Shown here: one piece after another, positions 10,985 through 23,768 of the stretch
Position numbering within the stretch: position 1 is the stretch's first letter
How the letters are laid out: every line of letters begins with the position of its first letter
Source of the DNA: Aphrophora alni
Lineage: Eukaryota > Arthropoda > Insecta > Hemiptera > Aphrophoridae
DNA length: 64,000 nt
NCBI GenBank assembly: GCA_963513935.1
Contig: OY740765.1
Location: 122,269,362 to 122,333,361 of the forward strand
Direction of reading: 5' to 3'
Made by a program: the position numbers and the translations under genes
The notes under the pieces: generated by a model
Database searches by the model: none
The model's input: only the letters and a program-made list of their open reading frames with translations
What the model was told of the DNA's origin: nothing

Positions 10985-11666
10985 TTTTTAGTTATGTTAA
11001 TATGAATAAAATCATCAACAGAAATTAGGCTCCAACCATTGTTTACCTAAATAGGATAATTCTTCATCACAAATATTTTAAAATTCTTCTATAAATATTT
11101 TATCTAATAAACTATCTTTAAATACGGGTATGTTTTTTGTCTTAAAAGCTCTACTATGACGCTCATTAGTTTTAATTTTTAAATATGTGCATTATACAAT
11201 AATATTAATTTAATTGCTCCATATTCTAATAGTAAATTTTGAATTAATTTTATAAATTTATTTTTATTCTCTTCTAATATTAAACGTATATCTTTTGTAA
11301 TTTATCGATCACATTTAAAGAAATAAGTTTTTTCCTTTAAACGCGTTTTTATTTCAACCAATTCATTTAAATCGCATTGTAAATTTATCCTGTGATTTTT
11401 AAAAAAATCTCTATTCTCATAATATTCATGCATATCCATACTTTGAATATAACTTGTTATTCGTTTTTAAACGCTAGAGAATCTGAAAAAAAAAATCTTT
11501 CTTGTAAACAAGTAAAACCGAACTCTTTTGTACCTCTTATAGACAGATATTTAGAATATTCATTACTATTAATTTCAAAACAAATGTGTCACAAAATGTT
11601 TCACAAATAAGTTGTGCAATTTTATCTCCTCTATTATTAATAAATTCGTTATTTGAAGAATAAATA

Positions 11667-11671
<5 letters not shown>
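10985..11671 (-). pseudogene. decayed minus-strand gene, left part (possible PolB N-terminal-type domain)
   Basis: Reading right to left, the minus strand shows EFINNRGDKIAQLICETF (about 11635-11580), then in other frames VEIKTRLKEKTYFF, then LLLEYGAIKLILLYNAHI, a stop, LKTNERHSRAFKTKNIPVF (about 11200-11130) and ICDEELSYLGKQWLE. The N-[ED]-R-x-x-R-A-F-K-T block resembles one I associate with N-terminal regions of polymerase or large ORFs in Polinton-like elements, but this is weak. Frameshifts and stops throughout. It is cut at its right by the LTR cluster; its upstream part continues at 26331. Confidence 0.4.

Positions 11672-11707
<36 letters not shown>
11672..11707 (+). repeat. (AC)18 microsatellite at outer edge of the LTR-A cluster
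   Basis: Eighteen AC units between host-side ATT and the first base of the reversed LTR (TGCCGC). Interpreted as the insertion target ACACA, expanded. Confidence 0.95.
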
Positions 11708-11710
<3 letters not shown>

Positions 11711-14214
11711 CGCGTATCGAACCCCCCTTTTTGGATCGCCACTTGCCACGACTCTACTCCACTTTGGGCCTTCACTTGCCACGAATCTTAACCTTGCATT
11801 GAAACGCCGCTCGTCAGGAGTTCGTGTCAGTTCAATCGCGGACAAGACCAAGTTGCTCACTTTTACAATTTTCCTTTATCAAAGATATTGCAAGACTTGG
11901 TTTTTGCAAGTCTGAGTCTGTTCTCAACAACTTACAATCTGAATTTACTAAAATTCCCTGAAATTTATTTCTATTGCTCACTGATTTTACTTTTTACTTT
12001 TACACACACACTCTCTCTGGGAAAGTGCCGTTTGGAAGAAATCGGCTCCTGAATTCAGATAATAATTTTTAATTATTTATATTTCTTATATTATACCAGA
12101 ACACATTTATAATTATGAATTTTCTAATCTCTAATTATTTAAAGAAGAAATGTTAAAAACCAGAATGGCGAATAAAAAGAATAAACACTTGAGAATAAAA
12201 TTTTATATCTTCTTGACCATCAATCAATTTAAAACAATTTAGCTTTTATAGAACAACAAACAAAATATTTTTACACAATTAATATGACATAAATTTCTTA
12301 TTCATTAATACAAAATTGAAAAATGCTAGACTATTCCAGCTAGGACTACAAATAGTTTTTCCTGGACTGAAATAGCCGTATTTACGTTTGAACACTTATT
12401 CTAGACCAAAGCAGAGTTTACTAGAATCTACTGAAGTTAATATATTTAAAATTTCCCCAATGAATTGTCAATTTAAATGAGTTTATTTTTTACGAATTAT
12501 TCTATAGATTTAGTGTATCTTCACACTTAACATGAAGGTCTTGAAGTTGTGAAAGTTCTTTGCTGTAAATGGTTAACGATGTCTTCAAGTTTATTCCTCT
12601 CCAATTCCTGGTTATGTTAAAGTTGTGGACTGCTGGTAGTAATTACTATTCCTTGCTGACTAGTCTTCTATGTAGATTGATCTTCTTGTTTATTGATTTT
12701 CAAAAATAGTTAAATTTTTTTAAAGTAATAACATGACATGTTTATCTTGAAATTTATCGAAGTTGAATTTAGAAAAAATAGTAGAGTGACTAAAATAACG
12801 TCCTTCCTGCTCGGCGACTGATATTAGAGTTTCTAAGTTAAATTTAGAAAACAATTGTAGAGTGACTAAAGTAACGTCCTTCCTGCTCGGCGACTGAAAC
12901 TAGAGTATCGGTCTTTCGACCAACAATTTAGGCTCTCCCTTTTTGTGGGAATGTTTCCCGCAAAAGGTAACCAATAAATCTCCCTTTAGCGAAGAAATGT
13001 CTCCTCTGTAGATTTCTAATTTTTCGGCTGAATTACTCCGAAACCTTTCTGCTAGAAGCTGTCCTAGGCTTAGTTTTCATCTATTGTATTACTTTTATAA
13101 ACTATTTTCCATTAAAAACCCTTTTAATTGATATTTTGATCTTTCTATTATTTCAATTTATTTTAGCTAACAGTTGGCTAGGCAAATTGAACCTGTAATC
13201 TCTGACGTCACGCTACCTGAGGCGACAATTCATGTTCTATCTTGAAAACTCTAATTTTGAACACTTTTTCGTACTTTTGCTGTAACTTTTGAACGGTTGG
13301 CCCGATCTTCAATTTCACTTCGGATTCCTATTCTTCCTGTTCTTGAGGGTCTTGACAAACTTGATTTGACATTTTCGGCCGCGTATTTCTCGAGTTACCT
13401 CACTTTTTTCGAATGTCTATTTTTTCACAACCTAACTTTTTACTTAAGTCTTTTTTCAAAATTCTTTTGCACTAAAGTTATTCTCCTGGTTCTATAACGG
13501 AAATAACTTTTTAGGTTTTCGTCGTAGCTCGCTTGGTTCGTGAGTTATTGATGCTCGAAGTCGTGACTTTTTGATCGTCGTATTTCTCGTATATAAATTC
13601 CCCCCCCCTATTATTAATTTTCAACTCTGCTCTGTTGTTTTACATTTATATACCTTTATTATACATAACCTATTACTTATTTATCCCCTTTAACCTTTAA
13701 TTTTATCGCTTTTGGGCTTTAACTTTTTATCTTTTGTTATTATTATTTCTCCCCCATTTTAACTTTAAATCTTATAAAACTCTCCAAGAACCTTTCTAAG
13801 TCCTTTTTCCCCTTATTATTATTATTATTATTGTTTCTTTTTTATTGATGATTATTATTATGTCCCCTATGGTTTATGACTCTATTACTTTTGATTTTTG
13901 ATTTTCCCCTTTTTGCAAATTTTAGGTTTTTGAGCCCCTCTGATTCTTTAATATCTTTTTTGCTGAAGTGCTTTTACATTTATTTGTTGATATTATTAGT
14001 CGTGTGATTCTATTGTATAATTATTTACTTTATTATTTTAATAAAATTGGAATTGCCACAGGCTGGTTTGTCATACTCAAACAGGCAAGACAAGGTTTTG
14101 TCTTGGCCTCGCGTGACGTCACCGCACTATCGTATTTCAACTTTGCGAAGTTTAGCGCGGCAATTTAAATGTTTTAAATTTACCATGAGACGACTGACTT
14201 TTCCATTCCGTCTC

Positions 14215-14215
<1 letters not shown>
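11708..14215 (-). mobile_element. solo LTR, family A, reverse orientation (LTR-A0)
   Basis: On the plus strand it begins TGCCGCG and ends CCGTCTCA, the reverse complement of family A termini (TGAGACGG ... CGCGGCA). It is 2508 bp, against 2549-2557 for the family's other full LTRs. It has no internal region, so it is a solo LTR, and it is more diverged from the 14246 copy than that copy is from 21142. Both sides are (AC)n tracts. Plus-strand reading frames within it are unsupported. Confidence 0.85.

Positions 14216-14245
<30 letters not shown>
14216..14245 (+). repeat. (AC)15 microsatellite between two oppositely oriented LTRs
   Basis: Lies exactly between the 5' end of the reversed LTR-A0 and the 5' TG of LTR-A1, so the same tract flanks elements of both orientations. 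Confidence 0.95.
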
Positions 14246-14247
<2 letters not shown>

Positions 14248-16800
14248 AGGCGGTTTGGAAAAAGCCAAAAGCCTCAAGCCAATTTAAAACAAGTTAAATT
14301 CCCGCGATAAAGCGATGTAGATGAGGGACGAGGGGGGACGATGACGTCACGGCAACAGGTGTTGAACACTGCATGTTGGATCGTGTACAGTCGTTCTGTC
14401 ATGTTTCTTATTTTATTAAAATACTAAATTATTAAAATAAATTAATGTTCAGTAGAATCAACCGATTAAGAATATCAAAGAATAAATTTAAAAGCAATTA
14501 AAACAAAAAAGTTATTCAAGTTTTTATAGGGGCTCAAAAACCTAAAATTTGGAAAAAACTTAAATTCAAAATTCAAAAAACGTAGAGTCATAACTCAAAG
14601 GGGAACTAATAATAATCATAAATAAAAAATATGAATTAATAATAATTAACAGGTGAGAATGGACTTAGAAAGTCATTCTTGGGGAGTTTTTTGGAATTTT
14701 TGAGTTGAAGGGGGGATTATTTAAAAAATAATAATAAGTACTATTGAAGAGACCACAATAGGGCACAATAATATGTACTTAGAATCAAATTTGAAAATAA
14801 AATAAGGGAGATATAATAATTACAAAACGTAAAACTTCAAAGCCCAAAAGCGGTTAAATTAAACGTTAAAGGGGTAAAGTAACATGATAATTATAGATAT
14901 ATAGTATGTAAAATTGTAAAACATCAAAGAAGAAGTAATAATATATAATGGGGGGGTTTTTATGAACATAAACTCATACGACACAAACTCTAGGACTTCA
15001 AGGACACATAACTCAAAAACCAAACGAGTTATGGGAAAAGTACAAACATAGTTTTTCGTCGTAGAAGAAGAGGAACAAGATTTCGTCAAAAGAATTTTGA
15101 GAAAGGACTTATCTCAAAATTTGGAAAGAAGAAAAATCGAATTTCGGGAAAAGGGCGATAACTCGCGAACGAAGCGTAGTATAGCGATGAATCGAGTTCC
15201 ACAAGACCCACAAGATGGAAAGGAAGAAGAATCCGAAAGGAACTTTAAAATCGGTTCGAGCGTTCGAAAGTTATAGCGAGTTGAACGAAAAAACGTCCAA
15301 AGTAGAGATTTTCATGCCAAAACATGAAAAGTGGCGCACGCATCTTCTGCAGGAATCCAAAGTTTAAAACATCATATTGCCAACTTGGATCACAGATAAC
15401 GTTGAAGAAAAAATACAATAAATTATTAATTAACAGGTGTTTTAATTAATAACAAAGGAAGAAAACTATTCATTAGTCAAAAAATATGACTAATAAAATA
15501 TATAGTGTAAATATTTCAGACCAAAATGGCCTGAAAACACATAATATGAAGAAAATACCTTTTTCTCAAAAAGGGAGGAAAATTGGCTCCAAGAAGGGGA
15601 ATAATTCCCACTGACAGGGAGACCGTAATTTGTCTTTCGAAAGGAGGACACTTTTGATTTGGAATCGACGCGAATAGGACGTTTCTTCTGCAACCGACTC
15701 TGAGCTGAGAGGAAGATTCAACTGTCACTCTACTTAACTGGACTTAGAATAATTTCAACTTTAATCGATCTTCAAGGCAACTTAGAAGAATTCGAGACCA
15801 GCATTCAACTACATAGCAGCTTACAGACTCTGGATAGAAAACATCATATCAACATCATCCTAATTATACAACAAATTCCAAATCCAACTAGAACTTCTAA
15901 TAAAGTGTGAAGGTATCTTATACTTAAGGAATAATTCGCAAATATTAACTTCATTTCAAATATAACGTCATTAGGGGAATTATTAAAAATTAAATTCATT
16001 TTTAAACCTCTGCTTTGGTGTTGAAAATAATTAATAATCTAAATACGACTTTTTCAGTACAGGAAAAACTGTTTGTGGTTCTGTCTGAAAAGTCAAGCGT
16101 TTTTATTTTGTTTAAGATATAGAAAATATTACATTGATAAAGTTTGTCTAATAAATAAATAGTTGTGTTGTTGGTTAATCAAATTGTTTGGTGTGATTAA
16201 AAAAGTTTTTGAATATAAAATTTTTCTGTGCAAAAGAGAAAAGAATATATATAAATAATTCATTTCTAAATTTTGTTGTGTTTTCAATATATATCCATTC
16301 TGTATATGTTATTAACCTTGTTTAAACATAAATCTTATATATGTGCTCTGGTAATATAATTTGAAAATTTTAAAAAGTTATCATCAGAACTTAAGAGCCG
16401 ATTTCTCCCAAAAGGCACGACCTTGGAGAGAGAGAGTGTTAATCTTAAAAAAGAGTTAAATAATCAAGCATTGAGATAAAATTCAGGGAATTTTGCGTAA
16501 ATTAAAAGTTAGTAAGTTTATGAGGACAAGCTCATACTTATAAGAGCCAAGAGTTGCAAAATCTTTGATTCAAAAAAGTAAAAGTGAGCACCTTGGCCTT
16601 GCCCGCGCTTGCTCTGAAAAAGAAAGGTGGTTCGCCCAGTCGGTGGTGATCGTACAGCGAGTTTAAGAGTTCGTGATAAAAGTGTTCCAAAAAGGGAACA
16701 CAGATTCTTAAATTCGTGAAGACAGAGAGAGTGGTTTGTGGTAAGTGCAGCTGCAAGAGTCGGCGTACGGACCCACGATCACGAGAGACGGAGCGCGGCA
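14246..16800 (+). mobile_element. 5' LTR of family A element (LTR-A1)
   Basis: Starts TGAGGCGG at 14246 and ends GCGCGGCA at 16800, 2555 bp, followed two bases later by the primer-binding site. The matching 3' LTR lies 6896 bp downstream and is nearly identical over most of its length (for instance one-base changes near 14398 and 14444), so the insertion is recent. The last 120 bp differ more. A short hairpin, TATGAG-gacaag-CTCATA (about 16518-16535), recurs in the other plus-strand A copies. Open frames inside are not supported as genes. Confidence 0.92.
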
Positions 16801-17068
16801 AGTGGCGCCCAATAGCGTGGAGCACGAAAAAGCAAAGTTTTGGAACAAATTTTCAAAATTTTGAATTTTTCAGTGTTTCATACGAACGAGAATATCTTAA
16901 GTTCTGATATAATTTATATGTACATGTGTGTTAGTAATAAGTTGTGCTGGTAATTACAACGACAAATATACTAAATTGCAAAAATAATAATAATTAAAAG
17001 TAGAGTCCAAATTAAACAGAAATTTAAATTTTTTAATTAAATAAACCAAGTGAATAAGTGAAGTGAAA
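16801..17068 (+). promoter_or_regulatory. primer-binding site and leader of family A element
   Basis: TGGCGCCCAATAGCG at 16803-16817 directly follows the LTR and has the position and TGGCGCCCAA form of a tRNA primer-binding site for minus-strand priming. The rest is an AT-rich untranslated leader to the gag ATG at 17069. Confidence 0.85.
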
Positions 17069-18501
17069 ATGGGACCAGCGAAAGATCCAGCAAAACAGGA
17101 GGGTTCAAAGGAACAGGAGACGGAAATGCAGAAAATGGTGAGGTACCTGAACCAAATGGAGGATAGAAGAAAGCAAGAGAGGGAACAGGACAAAGCGGAA
17201 CAACTGAAAAAAGAAAAGGATAAGGAAGACGAGGACAAGTTAAGAAGATTAGAAGAAAGAATCGAGAGAAACCAGGAGAAGGAAGAAATGGAATCATTAC
17301 GAAAGAAGGAGAAAGAAGAGATGGAGGCCAAGCGAAGACAAGAGAAGGAGGAGATGGAAGCCAAATGGATCAAAAGAGATGAGGAATCAGAAAACAAGCG
17401 GAAGCAGGAGAGAGAAGAAATGGAAGCCAAATGGAAGCAAGAAAGAGAAGAAGCAGAAGCCAAGAGAATAAAGAGAGAGGAAGAATGGAGACAAAACGGA
17501 TCCAAAGGGAAGAAGCTAGGAAACAGGAAATAGGGAAATATATGCAAGAAATTAAGGAATCTATAGACAGCAATATGGCCGAAAATACAAGGCGAATAGA
17601 AAATTGTGAAGAAAAAGTGGAAGAGTGCGTAGGGGAAATTAAAAAAATGACGGACAGTTTAAAGGAACAGGGAAATTCGACTAAAGAAATTGGGGAGAAA
17701 GTTAAAAAGTTAGAAGTTAAAATTAGGGAAGTCGCCAAAATTAAAAGAAACCGGTGGTAATGCGAAAAATATAATTTATTTAGATAGGGCAAATTTAGAA
17801 TCAAAAACTATAGAATTTTGGGGAAATTCAAGAGATAATCCTGTTCAATTTTTAAAACAAATTGAGGAAGTATTTCAAGAAATAAATCCGGTTATGGAAG
17901 AAAGTGATAAATTAAAAGTAGTGGAGAAAAAATTGAAAGGAGCTGCCATGGAATGGTGGGAAATAATCAAGCGAGATACAGAAGAATATAGCCAGTTTAA
18001 ATTGCTGTTTTTAGAACATTATTGGGGTTATCAAACGCAACAAGTAGTTAGGAATCAGATAGAAAACCATAGGTATAATCCTAACGGAAATATGAGTAGG
18101 GTAGATTATTTTTGTAAAATGGTGCGAAAGGCCTAGTATTTGGAACCCAAAATTCCGGAAGAGTTCCTTATATACCAACTAATGAGGCATTTTGACCAAA
18201 AAGTTCAATTAGCGTGTATTGGTAGGGCTAGTGAGCATTTGGAGGACGCCATTAAGTTTTTGAGGACAATTGGAAACGTAGACGGGATGTCGAGAGAAGT
18301 TCGAAGACCCGATAGTTTCGAAAGGAGGACGGACAACAAAGAGATCAAAATTTCAGGCAAAGGAATCAAGACTACTCAAAACCATCCCAAAACCCTAACC
18401 TTCGATCCTATGGTCAAACCCAAAATAAACCTCAACCACAGATACCTCAAAACCCTGGTCCTTCAAACCAAAAATTCCCACCCAAGGTCACAAAAAACTA
18501 A
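17069..18501 (+). pseudogene. gag: gag of family A LTR element (two frameshifts and a stop)
   Basis: Capsid precursor of an LTR retrotransposon. The start is ATG 17069 (MGPAKDPAKQEG), matching family B's start through the shared E-T-E-M-Q-K-x-[MV]-R-Y. Residues to about 170 are a charged Glu/Lys/Arg coiled coil. The capsid-like domain follows, with TIEFWGNSRDNPVQFLKQIE, EWWEIIK, YWGYQTQQVVRN and RHFDQKVQLACIG, in line with retrotransposon Gag domains. The C-terminus is Pro/Gln/Asn rich and has no CCHC zinc knuckle. Breaks: a frameshift near 17480-17530, another near 17750, and TAG at 18134-18136 where family B has Gln. The true end is TAA 18499-18501, right after the slippery heptamer. Its LTRs look young, so it was probably mobilised in trans or broke recently. 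Confidence 0.88.
18492..18498 (+). promoter_or_regulatory. -1 ribosomal frameshift heptamer A AAA AAC (gag-pro, family A)
   Basis: In the gag frame the codons are ACA AAA AAC TAA, giving a correctly phased A AAA AAC heptamer with the stop immediately after it. The protease frame is open in -1 from CTA at 18498. The same arrangement occurs in family B. Confidence 0.8.
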
Positions 18502-20083
18502 AATACGAGATCTCAAGGCAAAATTTTTGGCAGAAAAAGGAAAATACAAACGGAATTGAGATCGAAGATAAAACCAAATTAAGCAAACATAAAAGGGGGG
18601 ATCTGAAAATAAATAAAATTAAATTGGGGATTTTAAATACCGAAATTAAAAAAGATTTAATGGAGAAAAGAGATAATAAAATTCTAAATAGTGAAATTTA
18701 CGAAAAATGTCCGGAAATAGGGATAGAAATTGAAAATATAAAAGTAAATATGTCCATTGACACCGGAGCTCAGATGTCCTGTGTTCAAGAGGATTTTTAT
18801 AAAAATGTGCTAAAAAAAGGAACGATAAAATCTTGGAATTACCAGTTGTAAATACGGAAATGGTGACAGCGATAATAAGCCAGCGACAGAAGATTAAATT
18901 ACAAGCATTATTGGAGATTAGAATAAATGACCAATGAATAAGAGGGGTATTTATGGTGGTACCAAAGCTGGAGAGTAAAATGATAATGGGTTGTGATTTA
19001 ATGTGCAAATATCGAAGTCGAATTAATATGGAAAAGGGTTTCCTACAACTGGTAAAAGAAAACGAATTTATTGTAGTAGATTTTCTTAAAGAAAATAAAT
19101 TAAGATTGAGCAAAAGCAATGCGCAGACAGAACATCAAGATGGCGGCGAAACCGACAAAATGGTTGCGTCGTCAGCTGCGAATAAAGGAGGCTCAAATTC
19201 GTATAAGCGAGTATCAGGGGCTTATACGTTGTCTACCAAAATGCCGGTAGACATAAAAACAAAAGCAAAGGACGTGTCTAGACTGAAATGTGACTATACC
19301 GGAGGTGGCAAAGAGTGTACGAATAGGGTGAGCCAGTTATTTGCAAAAGTTAATAATAAAGAAGTGCTTAGAAAAGCGGAGAATAGGAGATTAAGATTGA
19401 GCAAAAACAAAGTGCAAAATGAACATCAAGATGGCGGCGAAACCGACAAAATGGTAGCGTCGTCAGCTGCAAAAAATGGAGGCTCAAATTCGCACAAGCG
19501 AGCAAAAGGGGCTTGTGTGTTAGCCATAAAAATGCCTATGGACCTAAAACAGAAAGCAATGGACGTGTCTAGACCGAGTAGTGACGAAACCGATGGTGGT
19601 CAAAAGCGAAGAAAGAAGTTAAGGGTAAACAATGAGTCGATAAGGAGGAAAAAGGCAAATTTTAATAAAAACGAAGGGCTGAAAGAAGCGGAGAATAAAG
19701 GAAATAAAGTGGGAGGAATAAATAATAATGGGCCAGAGGCCATAATCTACAAAAATAATAATGGGCCAGAGGCCATAATCTACGAAAATAATAGTGGGCC
19801 AGAGGCCATAATCTACGAAAATAATAATGTAATAAATTACGACGAAAATTTGCAAAATAACTCCGAAAACGATTCAGAACTTACACAAGACAAATTCGAC
19901 GCAAGAGACGGGGGAGAATGGAGAGCTATAATCAAAATGGCGGATCCGGAAAGACAAAATGGACGAAATTTAAGATACCGAAAGAAGAAAGTTAAGTTCA
20001 AAAATTCTACGAAGTGTAAAATGAAAGAAAGGAGGCCCGAAGGGAAAGTAAAATTTAGATGTGAAGGACTTAGGAGATATTAA
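18498..20083 (+). pseudogene. pro: pro frame of family A: aspartic protease plus basic unknown domain (broken)
   Basis: Continues gag by -1 frameshift; the frame is open from 18498. A retroviral-type aspartic protease follows: MSIDTGAQMSC (active-site DTGA, about 18755) and, after breaks, VVPKLESKMIMGCDLM with the second conserved loop. Damage: a frameshift near 18830 and TGA at 18935-18937. From about 19060 to the end is a long basic region with no known fold. It contains a 291-bp internal tandem duplication (19100-19390 and 19391-about 19610, each with EHQDGGETDKMVASSAA and GGSNS), then three 33-bp repeats encoding GPEAIIY. The C-terminus has KKVKFK as in family B. No reverse transcriptase, RNase H or integrase motif is present. 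Confidence 0.82.
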
Positions 20084-21141
20084 TAGAGAGTAAGAAATTT
20101 CATGAATAAAATGTATAAATTGTAATGTTAAATAGGTGTAAAATATAAAGTGTAGAAGCTATGAAGATAAAAGGGAAATAACGGACTGTCAGCTGATTAA
20201 GGGAATGTAGCCTAGGTCAGTGAATAACAGGACAAGGCTCGAACAAATTCCTAATTATGTAAGGTCAGGAGCATAGCAATAACACGCATCCGCTATCTGC
20301 ACCTGAATAAACAAAGTGTAGACGAGGAGGGGAAGCGGTGAACCGGACGTCAATCAACAAATATTGACAGGCTGCTTGTCCAACAAATTAGCTGAGGGGG
20401 ATTGGAATGAATGAAGGTATAAATGTGTACTGTTTTGTTTTTTATTAAAGAGAGATTTCCGATAGAATAAATATTTTTTCTTTTTAACTGCAATTAGGAT
20501 AGTAACCGTTGTAGTTACCAAGTATATTATATAAGTAAGGCATAGTTTTAGTTCAACCAAAGCAGATATTTGTAATCATATAAGACGAGTTATTCCTTAT
20601 ATAAATGTAATATGTTTTGTGTGTGATAATGTGTTTATTTACAGCAAAGACGTTTAGAAGAAACGGCTGTAATGGACAAAAATGAACGATTAAGCAAATT
20701 TGTATGTATACAGCAATAAATAACATGTGTTTTGAATATATAAATAGTATACAATAATAAATAAAATGTGTTTTGAGTATATAAATATATGAAATGATGG
20801 AGGAGATGTTTTTTAAATTGAAATATATGTGTTTATGTATATTGTTAGGTTATTATGTCAAATTTTATGATGATGATAAATGAAGATGAAATATAGAGAT
20901 GAATTTGAATAAAATGTTGTAAAATATATATGAATATCAATGCAAAATAATACATTTTTGATATATATGTTAATAATGTAAAATGATAAAAGATTTAATG
21001 AAAATAACCATTAATAAATAGTTAATATGAAATGTGATATGTCGAAAAAGGGGTTTAATACAAAAATTTTAGTTTTTTAAAAAAATGAAAAATAGGAATT
21101 TTTCATTTTTAACCGAAAATTTTAGTTCAAAGGGGGCATAT
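20084..21141 (+). other. 3' noncoding part of family A element with polypurine tract
   Basis: About 1 kb of AT-rich sequence without a supported gene. It ends in AAAGGGGGCATAT (21129-21141) directly before the 3' LTR, the position of the plus-strand primer (PPT). The stretch where pol would normally lie is simply missing. Confidence 0.8.
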
Positions 21142-23689
21142 TGAGGCGGTTTGGAAAAAGCCAAAAGCCTCAAGCCAATTTAAAACAAGTTAAATTCCCG
21201 CGATAAAGCGATGTAGATGAGGGACGAGGGGGGACGATGACGTCACGGCAACAGGTGTTGAACACTGCATGTTGGATCGTGTACAGTCGTTCTGTCTTGT
21301 TTCTTATTTTATTAAAATACTAAATTATTAAAATAAATTAATGTTTAGTAGAATCAACCGATTAAGAATATCAAAGAATAAATTTAAAAGCAATTAAAAC
21401 AAAAAAGTTATTCAAGTTTTTATAGGGGCTCAAAAACCTAAAATTTGGAAAAAACTTAAATTCAAAATTCAAAAAACGTAGAGTCATAACTCAAAGGGGA
21501 ACTAATAATAATCATAAATAAAAAATATGAATTAATAATAATTAACAGGTGAGAATGGACTTAGAAAGTCATTCTTGGGGAGTTTTTTGGAATTTTTGAG
21601 TTGAAGGGGGGATTATTTAAAAAATAATAATAAGTACTATTGAAGAGACCACAATAGGGCACAATAATATGTACTTAGAATCAAATTTGAAAATAAAATA
21701 AGGGAGATATAATAATTACAAAACGTAAAACTTCAAAGCCCAAAAGCGGTTAAATTAAACGTTAAAGGGGTAAAGTAACATGATAATTATAGATATATAG
21801 TATGTAAAATTGTAAAACATCAAAGAAGAAGTAATAATATATAATGGGGGGGTTTTTATGAACATAAACTCATACGACACAAACTCTAGGACTTCAAGGA
21901 CACATAACTCAAAAACCAAACGAGTTATGGGAAAAGTACAAACATAGTTTTTCGTCGTAGAAGAAGAGGAACAAGATTTCGTCAAAAGAATTTTGAGAAA
22001 GGACTTATCTCAAAATTTGGAAAGAAGAAAAATCGAATTTCGGGAAAAGGGCGATAACTCGCGAACGAAGCGTAGTATAGCGATGAATCGAGTTCCACAA
22101 GACCCACAAGATGGAAAGGAAGAAGAATCCGAAAGGAACTTTAAAATCGGTTCGAGCGTTCGAAAGTTATAGCGAGTTGAACGAAAAAACGTCCAAAGTA
22201 GAGATTTTCATGCCAAAACATGAAAAGTGGCGCACGCATCTTCTGCAGGAATCCAAAGTTTAAAACATCATATTGCCAACTTGGATCACAGATAACGTTG
22301 AAGAAAAAATACAATAAATTATTAATTAACAGGTGTTTTAATTAATAACAAAGGAAGAAAACTATTCATTAGTCAAAAAATATGACTAATAAAATATATA
22401 GTGTAAATATTTCAGACCAAAATGGCCTGAAAACACATAATATGAAGAAAATACCTTTTTCTCAAAAAGGGAGGAAAATTGGCTCCAAGAAGGGGAATAA
22501 TTCCCACTGACAGGGAGACCGTAATTTGTCTTTCGAAAGGAGGACACTTTTGATTTGGAATCGACGCGAATAGGACGTTTCTTCTGCAACCGACTCTGAG
22601 CTGAGAGGAAGATTCAACTGTCACTCTACTTAACTGGACTTAGAATAATTTCAACTTTAATCGATCTTCAAGGCAACTTAGAAGAATTCGAGACCAGCAT
22701 TCAACTACATAGCAGCTTACAGACTCTGGATAGAAAACATCATATCAACATCATCCTAATTATACAACAAATTCCAAATCCAACTAGAACTTCTAATAAA
22801 GTGTGAAGGTATCTTATACTTAAGGAATAATTCGCAAATATTAACTTCATTTCAAATATAACGTCATTAGGGGAATTATTAAAAATTAAATTCATTTTTA
22901 AACCTCTGCTTTGGTGTTGAAAATAATTAATAATCTAAATACGACTTTTTCAGTACAGGAAAAACTGTTTGTGGTTCTGTCTGAAAAGTCAAGCGTTTTT
23001 ATTTTGTTTAAGATATAGAAAATATTACATTGATAAAGTTTGTCTAATAAATAAATAGTTGTGTTGTTGGTTAATCAAATTGTTTGGTGTGATTAAAAAA
23101 GTTTTTGAATATAAAATTTTTCTGTGCAAAAGAGAAAAGAATATATATAAATAATTCATTTCTAAATTTTGTTGTGTTTTCAATATATATCCATTCTGTA
23201 TATGTTATTAACCTTGTTTAAACATAAATCTTATATATGTGCTCTGGTAATATAATTTGAAAATTTTAAAAAGTTATCATCAGAACTTAAGAGCCGATTT
23301 CTCCCAAAAGGCACGACCTTGGAGAGAGAGAGTGTTAATCTTAAAAAAGAGTTAAATAATCAAGCATTGAGATAAAATTCAGGGAATTTTGCGTAAATTA
23401 AAAGTTAGTAAGTTTATGAGGACAAGCTCATACTTATAAGAGCCAAGAGTTGCAAAATCTTTGATTCAAAAAAGTAAAAGTGAGCACCTTGGCCTTGCCC
23501 GCGCTTGCTCTGAAAAAGAAAGGTGGTTCGCCCAGTCGGTGGTGATCGTACAGCGAGTTTAAGAGTTCGTGATAAAAGTGTTCCAAAAAGGGAACACAGA
23601 ATCTTAAATTCGTGAAGAGAGCGGAGTGTGGTAAGTGACGCTGCAAGAGTCGGCGTACGGACCCACGATCACGAGAGCCGGAGCGCGGC

Positions 23690-23690
<1 letters not shown>
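21142..23690 (+). mobile_element. 3' LTR of family A element (LTR-A2)
   Basis: TGAGGCGG at 21142 to GCGCGGCA at 23690, 2549 bp. Nearly identical to 14246-16800 except for the last 120 bp (U5 side). Followed immediately by (AC)39, matching the (AC)15 on the 5' side of the element. Confidence 0.92.
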
Positions 23691-23753
<63 letters not shown>

Positions 23754-23768
23754 TACACACACACACAC
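23691..23768 (+). repeat. (AC)n microsatellite, 78 bp, between LTR-A2 and LTR-A3
   Basis: Almost pure AC with two ACAT interruptions near 23750. It fills exactly the space between the CA end of one LTR and the TG start of the next. Confidence 0.95.

Noticed and set aside
14859..15728. Small minus-strand frames repeated in family A LTRs (again at 21755-22624 and 24427-25251)
   Set aside because: They recur only because the LTR recurs, and the more diverged copies do not keep all of them.
16954..17547. 197-codon Ser/Phe-rich frame on the minus strand opposite gag
   Set aside because: It mirrors the Glu/Lys-rich coiled coil of family A gag on the plus strand; no motif of its own.
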